Shown here: in pieces, positions 44,895-53,712 of the stretch
Numbering within the stretch: position 1 is the first letter of the stretch
How the letters are laid out: every line of letters starts with the position of its first letter
From: Palsa-1439 sp050015495
Lineage (GTDB): Bacteria > Verrucomicrobiota > Verrucomicrobiia > Palsa-1439
Assembly (NCBI GenBank): GCA_050015495.1
Contig: JBEKBH010000010.1
Span: 1-64,000 of the forward strand
DNA: 64,000 bases
Reading direction: 5' to 3'
The notes under the pieces: generated by a model
The model's database searches: none
What the model saw: the letters and a program-made list of their open reading frames with translations, nothing else
What the model was told of the DNA's origin: nothing
Made by a program: the position numbers and the translations under genes

Positions 44895-44977
44895 GAGAGC
44901 GCGACCGAAACAGCAGGTAAAAAATCAAGCAAGGCCTGCGTTCACGACTCGGTGAATTAATTGTCGGTCGCGCTCTC
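44895..44977. terminator. long inverted repeat between convergent genes, possible bidirectional terminator or structured RNA
   Basis: A perfect 14-bp inverted repeat (44895-44908 with 44964-44977, arm GAGAGCGCGACCGA) encloses 55 bases that contain a second 5-bp stem (GCAGG 44913-44917 with CCTGC 44935-44939) and an A-rich loop. TTTACCTTT follows on the plus strand. It lies between the PafA-like gene and the DUF6268 gene, which converge. Stem length exceeds a normal terminator. Confidence 0.5.
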
Positions 44978-45009
44978 TTTACCTTTCCACAGAGCGGATT
45001 GAGGCGCAC

Positions 45010-45882
45010 CTAGAATCGGGCATGGCAGGCGATTTGGCCGTACGGGGCATTGTAGCTTCGGACGTCGAGGTCGGGCTCAAAGAAGTCGAATTCTCGATAG
45101 GGCATGTAGCCCGCTTCCGCTTCGATGGAGACACCGGGAGTGATTTTCCAAGAAGCACCTGCGTCGAGACGAAATTCGAAGAAGTCCACGATCGTTCCAT
45201 TCAGCTTCGGTTCACCATGGTCGCTACCGAAAGTCTCCCCCGTGGCAAACGTCCCCGCCTCGATCCCCGCGCCCGTGTAGAGAGTGAGCCGGTCATTCGC
45301 CTGGTATTCCACCCGCGGGCTGGGCAGCATGAAATTCAGCGTCCATTCGTCGGAGAGTTTCCAGCGGACGCCCGCCACGGGCAGGACGGGGTATTCACAC
45401 CGCACATCGACCCTGATCCCGAGGAGCCACTGCACGTCGGCGCTCGCGAGGTAGATGCCGCCGATGACCAGGGGGGCATCGAAATCGCGCCCGTTGATAT
45501 TTTCAAAATCGCCGTAGATGCCCGGCTCGACCTCGACGCGCATCAGCCATTCATCCGCGACCTGATAGTCGAACCCCAACACCCCGCTGGCCTGCTGCAG
45601 GAGACGGGGCACGGCGGAGTGGTCGGGCACATCGAACGAAAACCGCTCCCATTCGGCGCCAAACCGCAGCAGCAGATCCTTGTTTACCTGCGGGGACACC
45701 ACGTACTTGACGTCGGCGCTTTGTTCGTCAATCTCGCCGCTCTTGAGGCCCGCGCCCCGCGTATGGGCGTCGCCGACGTAGCTGTACACGGCATCCAATT
45801 CTTCCGAGATACTCATCGGATTGGCGGCCAGCGCGGCCCACGGCACCAGGATGGCCAGAATTGCCAGGCAACCCCTCTTCAT
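45010..45882 (-). CDS. DUF6268-type outer-membrane beta-barrel protein
   Basis: 290 residues. Signal peptide (LAILAILVPWAALAA), then alternating amphipathic strands (VKYVVSPQVNKDLLLRFGAEWERFSF, WLMRVEVEPGIYGDFENINGRDFDAPLVIGGIYLAS, RLTLYTGAGIEAGTF) and a terminal Phe. The motif pattern is that of DUF6268 barrels, common in Verrucomicrobia; function unknown. It overlaps the upstream secreted-protein gene by four bases, so the two are probably translated together. Confidence 0.78.
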   Translation of the reverse strand: MKRGCLAILAILVPWAALAANPMSISEELDAVYSYVGDAHTRGAGLKSGEIDEQSADVKYVVSPQVNKDLLLRFGAEWERFSFDVPDHSAVPRLLQQASGVLGFDYQVADEWLMRVEVEPGIYGDFENINGRDFDAPLVIGGIYLASADVQWLLGIRVDVRCEYPVLPVAGVRWKLSDEWTLNFMLPSPRVEYQANDRLTLYTGAGIEAGTFATGETFGSDHGEPKLNGTIVDFFEFRLDAGASWKITPGVSIEAEAGYMPYREFDFFEPDLDVRSYNAPYGQIACHARF

Positions 45883-46922
45883 CGTTTGGTCTTCGCCTCA
45901 TCCTGCATGCAGTGGATTTCCTTCTTGATGTCCTGCAGCATGAGCGCGCCGTAGGCGATGCGTTCGGTCCCCTTGGTGAACCGAATCGTCGGGGCGGCGA
46001 AAAAATCGCCGCGCCAGACGAGCGCCATGGATTTACCCTGCGCCTGCACCGGCCAGACCTCGTACATGCTTGCCGACGCGTAATAATTCGCGTTCACGTA
46101 ATACTCCAGGTCGATCAGCTGAAAGTGATTGCCGACCGGCAGCAGATAGACCGCGCCCAAACTGATTGTGCCGTGGTAGTCGGCGTCGAACAGTGACCAA
46201 TAATAAAATGGCGTGAGCGACGGCATGGCGTCCTTCCCCAACAATCCGATTCCCTTCAGAATCGGCAGGAATTCGTGCGAGATCGGCAGTTGTTCGAGCA
46301 GCATGTTGCGAAGCTGATCGGCCGGGGAGACGATTTCCCCCGCGACTTCGTACGGCGTCGTCCCGGCGAGACCCTGTTGCTGAAACGCGGATGCGCGGGC
46401 CAAGAGTAATTTGGCCCAGCACTTGGACGCCCGTTGCGGGTCCGCCTGTTTCGACAAACACCCGGCCAGTTGCCGGGCTTCGTCGCGGGTCAGATTCAAT
46501 TCCGATCTGGCCGGAGTGGTGGCGACCGTCTTGTCCAACAACCAGTGGACCGGTTTCTGGCGGGTCTGGAAATCCAGCGTTTGAAAATCTGCCGGGTCAC
46601 ATGGCATGTGCAGCGCGTGAAACGCGAACACCTTCAATTCGGAATACGCGGATGGGTCCCACAATTGCAGGTGCCTGGCGGCCTCGTCGGCGGGCAATGC
46701 CATGGCGTAACATGTTTGCGCGGAAATCCCGTTCGGGAAGTTCATCAAGGAGCCGCGCTCGGAAAGAACGTCGCCGTTGAGGACGCGGCCCAGATCGATG
46801 GCAGCAAAGTCGCTGTAGCTCTTGATGGCTTCGACGGGGTCGGAGTTTTCCGGCACCGCGGCCACCGAGAGGAAACAACCCGCGCCAAGCGCCAGAAAAA
46901 GACACGCCACCCTCCTTGTCAT
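45879..46922 (-). CDS. exported hypothetical protein
   Basis: 347 residues from ATG 46922, with a signal peptide (VACLFLALGAGCFLSVAA). The rest is globular, with SDFAAIDLGRVLNGDVLSERG, TCYAMALPADEAARHLQLWDPS and a C-terminal YEVWPVQAQGKSMALVWRGDFFAAPTIRFTKGTERIAYG. I recognise no family. The ATGA overlap with the outer-membrane barrel gene suggests a two-component envelope unit. It is divergent from the GH28 gene; 46923-47065 should hold both promoters. Confidence 0.7.
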   Translation of the reverse strand: MTRRVACLFLALGAGCFLSVAAVPENSDPVEAIKSYSDFAAIDLGRVLNGDVLSERGSLMNFPNGISAQTCYAMALPADEAARHLQLWDPSAYSELKVFAFHALHMPCDPADFQTLDFQTRQKPVHWLLDKTVATTPARSELNLTRDEARQLAGCLSKQADPQRASKCWAKLLLARASAFQQQGLAGTTPYEVAGEIVSPADQLRNMLLEQLPISHEFLPILKGIGLLGKDAMPSLTPFYYWSLFDADYHGTISLGAVYLLPVGNHFQLIDLEYYVNANYYASASMYEVWPVQAQGKSMALVWRGDFFAAPTIRFTKGTERIAYGALMLQDIKKEIHCMQDEAKTKR

Positions 46923-47065
46923 ACACACTAACGTCTGGTGCAAAAAAACGACAAAATCAACGCAAATCTTGCGAGGCGCGGAATGTACCGGCGGGTGAAC
47001 ACGGGCATACGTTCCGGATTGCACATTCAGCGGGTTTTTGTTCATCTCCTTGCGAACGCGACATT

Positions 47066-48673
47066 ATGATCATGATGGCTAACCCCTATCGCCGGTCGGG
47101 CCTGATCTCTCGATGCCGACCTGTGTTCGCGCTGCTGGCTCTGGCGACCGCGAACGTGTGGGCCAGCGGGCCGTTTTTCAATATTTTGGATTATGGCGCG
47201 CACAAGGACGGCTCGGCCAGTTCAACGGAAGCGATTCGTGCCGCCATCGAGGCCGCGAGAGCGTCCGGCGGCGGCACGGTGTACGTCCCGCCGGGAAATT
47301 ATCTCACCGGGCCGATTGAGTTGGTATCTGATCTCGTTCTCGATATCGACGCGGGGGCCACGCTCCGATTTCCGGCCATGAAGCTTCCGTTTACACAGGG
47401 ACGGGAACAGGGCATCGAATGCCTGACGCCGGTCCCATTGATCGGGGGACGACATTTGCACAATGTCACGATCACTGGCCGCGGCGTGCTGACGACGGAC
47501 AACGCGGAGTGGCTGAAGATCATGCCGCGCACGAACGCTCCCGGGCCGGACGGAGGCTCGGCGTTCGGTCCGAACTGGGAAAAATTGCTCCTGGACCTGG
47601 AGGTGAAGACGCCGGCCGCGGATGACGAATACCAGCGGGCGGCGCCGGAACTTCGCCCGTCGTTCGTGCGCACGATGGATTCGACAAACGTGTTGATCGA
47701 GGGCGTGCACTTTGTGGGGTCGTCGATGTGGACGATTCATCTGTTGTACTCGGACAACGTGGTCGTGCGGAACGTCATCATCGAGACGTATCCGGGGGTG
47801 CATACGGACGGCATCGCGGTCGATTCGAGCCGGAACGTGCGGATTTCCGATTGTTACATTGACACGGGCGACGACGGCATCGTCCTGAAATCGGGCAAGG
47901 ACGCCGATGGACGGCGGGTCAACCGCCCGACGGAGAATGTGTCGATTGCGAATTGCACGGTCCATCACGCGCATGGCGCGGTCACGCTCGGCAGCGAGAT
48001 TTCCGGTGGCATACGGAATGTGGTTGCCGACAACATCACCTGCGACGGAACACAGGTCGGCGTGCGGATCAAGAGCCGGCGGGGACGCGGCGGCGTGGTC
48101 GAGGACGTGCGGTTTGACAACTGGACGATGGAAAACGTGCGCAACGCCATCGATGTGACCAGCTATTACACGATGGAGGGGGAAACGAAGGTGTCTCAGC
48201 AGGAACCGGTCTCCGAGCGCACGCCGCGATTCCGCAACATCGCCATCAGCCACATGACCATCAACCATTCGCAGACGGCGATCGGCGTTGCCGGGTTACC
48301 CGAGATGCCGATTACGGGGGTGCGGCTCAGCGATATCATTGCCTCGGCGAAGAGTGGGATGCGGGGCGCGCACACGGACGGGTTGGAATTGCATCACGTG
48401 CAGGTGAACGCCGAGGACGGCCCGGCGTTTCTCGTGCGTGACTCGAAGGAACTGGAATTCGACGACGTGTCGACGCGCCAATCATTGACGAATGCGCCAG
48501 TGGTGCGGCTCGAGCGGTGTCCCGGCGCCATTGTGCGGTCGAGCCGGGCATTGGCGGGCACGGGCACGTTTCTGTCGACCCCGCCCGGCGAATTGAAGGG
48601 CGTGATTCTTGAGGGCAACTCGTTCGGCAACGCCCGGACCCCGACGGAAGAAGCGACGGCGGACTTCGAATGA
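47066..48673 (+). CDS. secreted GH28 polygalacturonase-like glycoside hydrolase
   Basis: 535 residues from ATG 47066 (two further in-frame ATGs follow at once). A signal region (VFALLALATANVWA) leads into a right-handed beta-helix. GH28 catalytic motifs are seen: HTDGIAVDSS, DCYIDTGDDGIVLKSGKD (Asp pair), the His region HHAHGAVTLGSE and VRIKSRRGRG (RIK-type). It should hydrolyse pectin-like or rhamnogalacturonan polymers outside the cytoplasm. The closest specificity cannot be given. Confidence 0.87.
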   Translation: MIMMANPYRRSGLISRCRPVFALLALATANVWASGPFFNILDYGAHKDGSASSTEAIRAAIEAARASGGGTVYVPPGNYLTGPIELVSDLVLDIDAGATLRFPAMKLPFTQGREQGIECLTPVPLIGGRHLHNVTITGRGVLTTDNAEWLKIMPRTNAPGPDGGSAFGPNWEKLLLDLEVKTPAADDEYQRAAPELRPSFVRTMDSTNVLIEGVHFVGSSMWTIHLLYSDNVVVRNVIIETYPGVHTDGIAVDSSRNVRISDCYIDTGDDGIVLKSGKDADGRRVNRPTENVSIANCTVHHAHGAVTLGSEISGGIRNVVADNITCDGTQVGVRIKSRRGRGGVVEDVRFDNWTMENVRNAIDVTSYYTMEGETKVSQQEPVSERTPRFRNIAISHMTINHSQTAIGVAGLPEMPITGVRLSDIIASAKSGMRGAHTDGLELHHVQVNAEDGPAFLVRDSKELEFDDVSTRQSLTNAPVVRLERCPGAIVRSSRALAGTGTFLSTPPGELKGVILEGNSFGNARTPTEEATADFE

Positions 48674-48707
48674 GTTGGCCCTTCGTCGCTGCGTTTCTCA
48701 GGATGAT

Positions 48708-49481
48708 TTACAGCGTGCGGGTGTGGCCGCCGTCCACATCCATGATTGTTCCCTGACAGTAGTTCGCGGACGGGGAGGCGAGGAAGGCAACGGCATGGGC
48801 GATTTCCGCCGGTGTGCCAAATCGGGTGACGCCCAATTCTTGAAGCATGGCTTTCGCGGCCGTCTCGTAGTCCAGTCCCTGCTCGGCTGCCAGAGTTTTA
48901 ATACGGTGTTGCAGCCGCTCGGTGGCAATCGCGCCCGGATTGATGGCATTCACGCGAACGCCGTCCGCGAGGCCGCGATGGGCCAGCGCTTTGGTGAGGT
49001 TGAGAAGGGCTGAATTCACCGAGCCGCCAATGGCGAAATCGGCACTGGCCGTGCGCCCGCCGACGCCGATGATGTTGATGATGGAGCCGTGGCTCGCCAT
49101 CAGGTGCGGCCAGGCTGCGCGGCAGAGGCGCATCGCGCCAAAGAATTTCAGGGCAAAGCCGTTGTTCCAGTCCGCATCGTTCAACTCGAGAAAATCGCCG
49201 CGTTTCGTCGCGCCGGCGTTGTTGACCAACACGTCGATGCCGCCAAACCGCTGCATGGCCGCCGCAATCACTTCCGCTGCGGCGTCGGGCTGGCGAAGGT
49301 CGGCAACATGAACGAGGCACTCGGTGCCGACGGATGCCGCGACTTCCTTGAGCAGGTCCCCCGAGCGAGCGACGAGGACAAGGCGCATTTGTTCGCTGGC
49401 CAATTCCTCGGCAATGGCCCGTCCGATGCCACGACTGGCACCGGTGACGATGGCCACTTTATTCGTCAATTGCAAATTCAT
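48708..49481 (-). CDS. short-chain dehydrogenase-like protein without the usual YxxxK
   Basis: 257 residues. The Rossmann part is classical: VAIVTGASRGIGRAIAEEL, VNNAGATKRGD and VNAINPGAIATERL. Where active SDRs have YxxSK, this one reads SADFAIGGSVNSALLNLTKALA, so Tyr and Lys are missing at the expected places. The C-terminus (NYCQGTIMDVDGGHTRTL) is normal. It could be a divergent reductase or a non-catalytic binder. Convergent with the GH28 gene. Confidence 0.8.
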   Translation of the reverse strand: MNLQLTNKVAIVTGASRGIGRAIAEELASEQMRLVLVARSGDLLKEVAASVGTECLVHVADLRQPDAAAEVIAAAMQRFGGIDVLVNNAGATKRGDFLELNDADWNNGFALKFFGAMRLCRAAWPHLMASHGSIINIIGVGGRTASADFAIGGSVNSALLNLTKALAHRGLADGVRVNAINPGAIATERLQHRIKTLAAEQGLDYETAAKAMLQELGVTRFGTPAEIAHAVAFLASPSANYCQGTIMDVDGGHTRTL

Positions 49482-49591
49482 GTGGATGCGCCCTCATTCG
49501 GACGAACTATTCAATACGTAGCAAAATTCGGCTGTCGATCCCACCATATTTGCGGAGAGAACGAAGGGGTGGCAGGCAGTGGCGCGGAGTT

Positions 49592-49630
49592 TGTTTGCAA
49601 ATGTACCAATAATTGAACCTAGGCCCGGTT
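49592..49630. repeat. dispersed GCAAATGTA repeat, copy 1
   Basis: TTGCAAATGTACCAATAATT and the following CCTAGGCCCGG resemble 51422-51460 at most positions. It overlaps the presumed start of the methyltransferase gene. Confidence 0.5.
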
Positions 49631-50518
49631 CCAATCGCGACCGTTGACGCGAGCCGTGGTTGGCTTAATAATGCGGCGAACACGGCTTTGAGACAATCTG
49701 TCCAACTCGGTCAGGTGCAGGAGACGATGCTGATTCCCCTGTACGCCCGCGCGGTCGAGGCCCTCCGGAAGCATCCGATCCTGAAAGATCCGAAGGCCGT
49801 CGAGATGGTCGAATCCATCGACTGGGATTTCCGGAGATTCAACCAACGGTGGCGGGTCGTGCTGGGCGTCTTGCGGACCGCGATGTTCGACGAATGGGTG
49901 AAGGATTTCCTCCGCCGCCATCCGCAAGGCACCGTGGTCGAGATCGGCGCGGGACTCAACACCCGCTTCGAACGGCTCGATAATGGCACGCTGCATTGGT
50001 TCGACCTGGATCTTCCGGATGCCGTGGAACTGCGGAAGAAGTTTTTCACCGATACCGAGCGGCGCGTGACCCTGGCCGCGTCGATTCTCGATCCCGGTTG
50101 GATGGCGGCGGTGCGTCAAAGCCCCGGGCCGTATTTCTTCGTCGCCGAGGGAGTGTTCTTCTACCTGACGGAGGCGGAGGTCAAGTCGGCGCTGGCACAG
50201 ATCGCCGCCAACTTCCCCGGCTCAAACGTCGCCTTCGACACCGCCGGCCTCCGGGTGATGAACCGCTTCAACCAGGACCACGCGCGCCGGAAACTGGACG
50301 CCCGCATCGCCTGGGCCTGCGACGACCCGAGGGAGATTGAGCGTTGGAAGATCGGCTTGCGCCTGGTGGAATCCCAGAGCCTGATGAACCCTCCGGATTC
50401 GTTGCGGTCGCGCCTGTCCCTGCCGATGCGAGCCGTCGCACGCGTCCTCGCGAGGTTACTTTCGAAGCCCACGAAAACAGGCCAGCTCCATCTGTTCGCT
50501 GGACAGTCAGCGGCCTAG
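49613..50518 (+). CDS. class I SAM-dependent methyltransferase (leucine carboxyl methyltransferase-like)
   Basis: About 301 residues. QETMLIPLYARAVEALRKHPILKDPKAVEMVESIDWDF, TVVEIGAGLNTRFERLD (SAM-binding), WFDLDLPDAVELRKKFF and YFFVAEGVFFYLTEAEVKSAL match the LCMT/PPM1-like bacterial family. Substrate unknown. The start is uncertain: the TTG at 49613 lies inside a dispersed repeat, so translation may begin a little downstream. It is followed by the DUF998 gene. Confidence 0.82.
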   Translation: MNLGPVPIATVDASRGWLNNAANTALRQSVQLGQVQETMLIPLYARAVEALRKHPILKDPKAVEMVESIDWDFRRFNQRWRVVLGVLRTAMFDEWVKDFLRRHPQGTVVEIGAGLNTRFERLDNGTLHWFDLDLPDAVELRKKFFTDTERRVTLAASILDPGWMAAVRQSPGPYFFVAEGVFFYLTEAEVKSALAQIAANFPGSNVAFDTAGLRVMNRFNQDHARRKLDARIAWACDDPREIERWKIGLRLVESQSLMNPPDSLRSRLSLPMRAVARVLARLLSKPTKTGQLHLFAGQSAA

Positions 50519-50558
50519 CCGGCAGCGAATGGGGGACCATGCGGATTGCAAAAGCCTT

Positions 50559-51227
50559 ATGAAGAAACACACGTCATCACGTTTCTTTGGTTCATGTGTA
50601 GTTGCGGGGACACTACTCTCCCTGATCGCCATGGTGGCGCTACATCTCTTGCGACCCGACTACAACCCTTTACGCAATTTTCTCAGTGAGTACGCAGTCG
50701 GGCCATTCGGTTCCATTTTGACAATTGCAGCCTATGAACTGGCCGCGACATTTCTCATGCTCCTGGTCGGACTTCGGCTCAACGTCCATCCTTCCGGTTT
50801 TCTCACGGCATCGTGCGTTCTATTAGGCGTGGTGATTATCTCTCTGTGTGTGTGCGCCATCTTTCCCATCGACTTAATAATGCCGCCCGATGGCAGCCGC
50901 CCGACTCGTGCCGCTCTTCTTGCAGCTCTTACCAGGACAGACATCACACACATTGTTGCCTCGTTTCTGTCATTTGCATCACTCATCGCACTACTTTTGA
51001 CACTACCCAGCGCCTATAAACGCGACGAGAAATGGCGGTCATTTTCACACACGACACAATTTCTGGGATTTTTGATTCTCGCGTTTTTCGTGGGACTTAT
51101 CCTTGCCCCCTTCAATTTGAAGGGTCTGGTTCAACGGGGAATGTTCTTGGTCATTCTAATATGGTTGCTTCTCACAGGCTTGCGCCTTCGACAGGCCGTA
51201 CTCTCTACTCGTGGCACGGCCGCCTAA
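50559..51227 (+). CDS. DUF998-family membrane protein
   Basis: 222 residues with six likely membrane helices, beginning FGSCVVAGTLLSLIAMVALHLL and including RPDYNPLRNFLSEYAVGPFG, the conserved DUF998 N-terminal motif. G+C content is lower than neighbours. Function unknown. ATG 50559 is preferred; ATG 50529 adds ten polar residues. Confidence 0.78.
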   Translation: MKKHTSSRFFGSCVVAGTLLSLIAMVALHLLRPDYNPLRNFLSEYAVGPFGSILTIAAYELAATFLMLLVGLRLNVHPSGFLTASCVLLGVVIISLCVCAIFPIDLIMPPDGSRPTRAALLAALTRTDITHIVASFLSFASLIALLLTLPSAYKRDEKWRSFSHTTQFLGFLILAFFVGLILAPFNLKGLVQRGMFLVILIWLLLTGLRLRQAVLSTRGTAA

Positions 51228-51272
51228 CACCGCGCTGGAGCCACAGATTGCTGCGAAGGTGGGAGGTCGGCG

Positions 51273-51295
51273 GATACATCAGAAACCCATGTATC
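51273..51295. repeat. GATACAT-N9-ATGTATC hairpin repeat, copy 3
   Basis: Stem GATACAT/ATGTATC, loop CAGAAACCC, flank GCGGCGTGACGG. It is nearly 19 kb from copies 1 and 2 and in a similar gene-poor, repeat-rich setting. Confidence 0.75.
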
Positions 51296-51321
51296 GCGGC
51301 GTGACGGCGGAACGGAAGACA

Positions 51322-51460
51322 GTGAGCCACAGATTCACACAGATTGCCACGGATGGCGAGATCGACGGCCTTGTCGAAAAACGGATGAGGCTCAGGCGGC
51401 GGGCGGTGGCGTTGAGTTGGGTTGCAAATGTAACAATGATCGGCCTGACCCCGGCTCCCC
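51322..51460. repeat. two further dispersed repeat modules
   Basis: 51328-51362 holds the common element CCACAGATTCACACAGATTG (translates SHRFTQIATDGE). 51422-51460 holds the GCAAATGTAACAATGATCGG module related to 49592-49630. Neither lies in a gene. Confidence 0.55.
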
Positions 51461-51566
51461 AGCTCTTTCGGTTTGAACTTCCGAGACAATCGGCTTGTTC
51501 ACTCCTGACCGCAAAATGATTAGGCGCGGTTCGCCGAAAGCGGTAACGATGACAGGGAGCCACCGG

Positions 51567-51902
51567 CTAGACCTTCTTTGACTTCCGGGGCAAACGATCA
51601 GTACTCTTGTTTCCGTGCTTCGGTCGCGGCGAAGACCGCAGTTCAAGGAGTAATCCTAAGGCAGCTACGAATGAAATAAATCCTATGAGTATAGGTATTG
51701 CTACCTCCCTGTTCACGGAAATGAATAGATTCCAGCGAGATCCCTGGGTGACTGAAATATCGGTGATTGGGACATAGAACAACCGGCAAAAGGAAATCAA
51801 TGAGATGCACGTACAAAAAATCACACCACCGAGTAATAATTTCCGTCTCGCCTGAGATTCGATCTCTAACCGACTCGAAATTTGGTGGGCCTCCGGAGCC
51901 AT
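51567..51902 (-). CDS. small predicted membrane protein
   Basis: 111 residues from ATG 51902. Two hydrophobic helices (LLLGGVIFCTCISLISFCRLFYV and VAIPILIGFISFVAALGLLL) flank a short polar loop. The C-terminus is basic (RPKHGNKSTDRLPRKSKKV). G+C is lower than in core genes. No family recognised; it is the only plausible gene in 51.2-52.7 kb. Confidence 0.45.
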   Translation of the reverse strand: MAPEAHQISSRLEIESQARRKLLLGGVIFCTCISLISFCRLFYVPITDISVTQGSRWNLFISVNREVAIPILIGFISFVAALGLLLELRSSPRPKHGNKSTDRLPRKSKKV

Positions 51903-52350
51903 TCTTTCAGAATAGCATCCCTGCCCTGGCAAATCCAGACGGTTCCACCCATAAATAACGCCCCCCACCTAGAGCCGTGGGCCTCGACAGCCCACAACGT
52001 CGCCTACTCTGACTTCTCACCCCCGTCTCGTCGCGGCTTTCCGATTCTACCGTCTCGCCTACGGTGTCAGGGATACTACGCCGTGCGGCACACGACCGGC
52101 GCTTTGCCACCAAGACACAACGAGGCGGCCTCTCGGCGAGTTAGAGCGCCGCTACGGGGGGATCCGGCGGCGCTGGAGGCACATCAGAAGTCGGCGCACG
52201 GGGCCAAGTATTTTCCGTTGATGCGGGTGATCATTGAAAAGATCGATGTGGAGTATTTCGACGGTGTGGTCGATTGAATGGGCACGAGGCGCAAGTTTTT
52301 TTGATTTGGCGACGGAAAATTGTGGACAATCGTTTCGCGATAACGTATAG

Positions 52351-52676
52351 TCGGGGTGTTTTGGGTTGTTTGATATAGGGGGGCGTGCAGGAAACGACAG
52401 AGACCCCTCGACGTGCTCGGGGTGACGACGCTGGGAAGGAAAACGGCAGGCCGGATGGCCGGTCCGCGCTCACCGAGCGCGCCTACAGGGAAGAGGGTGC
52501 CGCAAAGAGGGTATTTTTGCGAAACGAACCCAATTCCGGCCAAGCCGGCGTGGAAAACTGCGAATGGGAAAGCCAAAAACGAAGCCAAATTGAGTGGGGT
52601 AAAGGAGGCTCTCGGGGGGTCAAACGGGGGTGGAAGAGGGGTGATTGGGGGTACAAAACGGGCTTTTGGCGACCAC
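52351..52676. repeat. composite intergenic repeat, copy B
   Basis: Same block order as 32967-33262. The equivalent hairpin is CGCAAA/TTTGCG around 52501-52521, followed by GAACCCAA-like and AAGCCGGCGTGGAAAACTG blocks and AAAGCCAAAAAC. The two hairpins differ in sequence but keep complementarity. Confidence 0.75.
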
Positions 52677-52680
52677 GCGT

Positions 52681-52725
52681 CCCTCAATCGTCGGGGAGCG
52701 GGTCAATCCCGGCTCTGATTGAGGG
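52681..52725 (-). terminator. hairpin downstream of the flagellar operon
   Basis: CCCTCAATC (52681-52689) pairs with GATTGAGGG (52717-52725); inside, GAGCGGG pairs imperfectly with CCCGGCTC. It lies 29 bases beyond the flgL stop on the minus strand. There is no T-tract, so it may be an RNA-stabilising hairpin or a factor-dependent stop. Confidence 0.45.
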
Positions 52726-52753
52726 CGGGGATCGATGACGATGATATTCGCCG

Positions 52754-53698
52754 CTACTCCAAGTAATTGAGGATCGTCATGGTCAGATCGTTAAAAGAGG
52801 CGGTGGCCTGGGCGGCGGCTTGAAAGGCGGTCTGGGTCTGGGAGAGCTGTTCCATCACCGTCGCCGTGTCGGCGTCGGCTTGGGAGGAGGTCAAGCTGCC
52901 AAGTGCCGCCGAGCGGTCTTGTTCGATGGTGGACTCGGCGGTCATGCGCTGTTGCACCGCGCCGTTGGTGGCGATTTGCTGGGTGATGTTGTCGGAGTCC
53001 TTCTGCAAATTGGTCAGATCGGTGCTGCTGATGGCGCCGGTATTGCCCGACAGCAGGTCGTTTTGCAACGAGATCAGGTGATTGAAGAAATCCGCGCCCG
53101 AGCGGGTGTCGGTGATGAGGCCGGCGGGGCCGGTCCCCGTGGTATTGGCGCCTACCGGCAGGACCGACAATGAGACACCCTCGGCAATTTCCACCGACGG
53201 GACCGTCGTATTCCCTTGATAGCTGACGCTGGTCACCTGGCCCGATGAGTTCAGGTTGACCACGTAGGGGGGCTGGTTGTTGGCCGTTCCCCCGAACACG
53301 TAATTGCCCTGAGACTCGGTGTTCGCAGCCTGCGCCGCTTCCTGAATGAGTTGCGTGACTTGCGTGGCGTAGTTGTTCAGGTCCTGCTGGGTGGCCGTGC
53401 CGTCGGCTTCCGTGGCGATTTCGCCAGCGCTTTGGGCAACGGTCTGCAGCGACTCCATCGCGCTCGACGCGGTGCTGGCCTGCTCCTGAAGTTGCGTGAT
53501 GTTCGACTGGTACTGGGTGACCGACGAAGACTCGGCCTCGAGATTCAGGATACTGGCCATCGCCGCCGGGTTGTCGGAGGGATTTTGCACGGCCAGCCCC
53601 GTGGTAACTTCATTCTCCAACTGCGCCTGATTCAACTCGACCCGGTTCATCTCGAAGATCAGCGAATTGGTGATCGTGTTACTGGATACGCGCATCAT
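52754..53698 (-). CDS. flgL: flagellar hook-associated protein 3 (FlgL)
   Basis: 314 residues. N-terminus MMRVSSNTITNSLIFEMNRVELNQAQLENEVTTGLAVQNPSDNPAAM is the flagellin-like FlgL signature; the C-terminal helical part (MEQLSQTQTAFQAAAQATASFNDLTMTILNYL) is also typical. It forms the junction between hook and filament. Last gene of the flagellar operon, 14 bases after flgK. No flagellin gene is in the window. Confidence 0.92.
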   Translation of the reverse strand: MMRVSSNTITNSLIFEMNRVELNQAQLENEVTTGLAVQNPSDNPAAMASILNLEAESSSVTQYQSNITQLQEQASTASSAMESLQTVAQSAGEIATEADGTATQQDLNNYATQVTQLIQEAAQAANTESQGNYVFGGTANNQPPYVVNLNSSGQVTSVSYQGNTTVPSVEIAEGVSLSVLPVGANTTGTGPAGLITDTRSGADFFNHLISLQNDLLSGNTGAISSTDLTNLQKDSDNITQQIATNGAVQQRMTAESTIEQDRSAALGSLTSSQADADTATVMEQLSQTQTAFQAAAQATASFNDLTMTILNYLE

Positions 53699-53712
53699 GG
53701 TTCCGGTCCTCC

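Noticed and set aside
44895..44977. Integron attC site
   Set aside because: No RYYYAAC/GTTRRRY core sites at the ends and no integrase or cassette array nearby.
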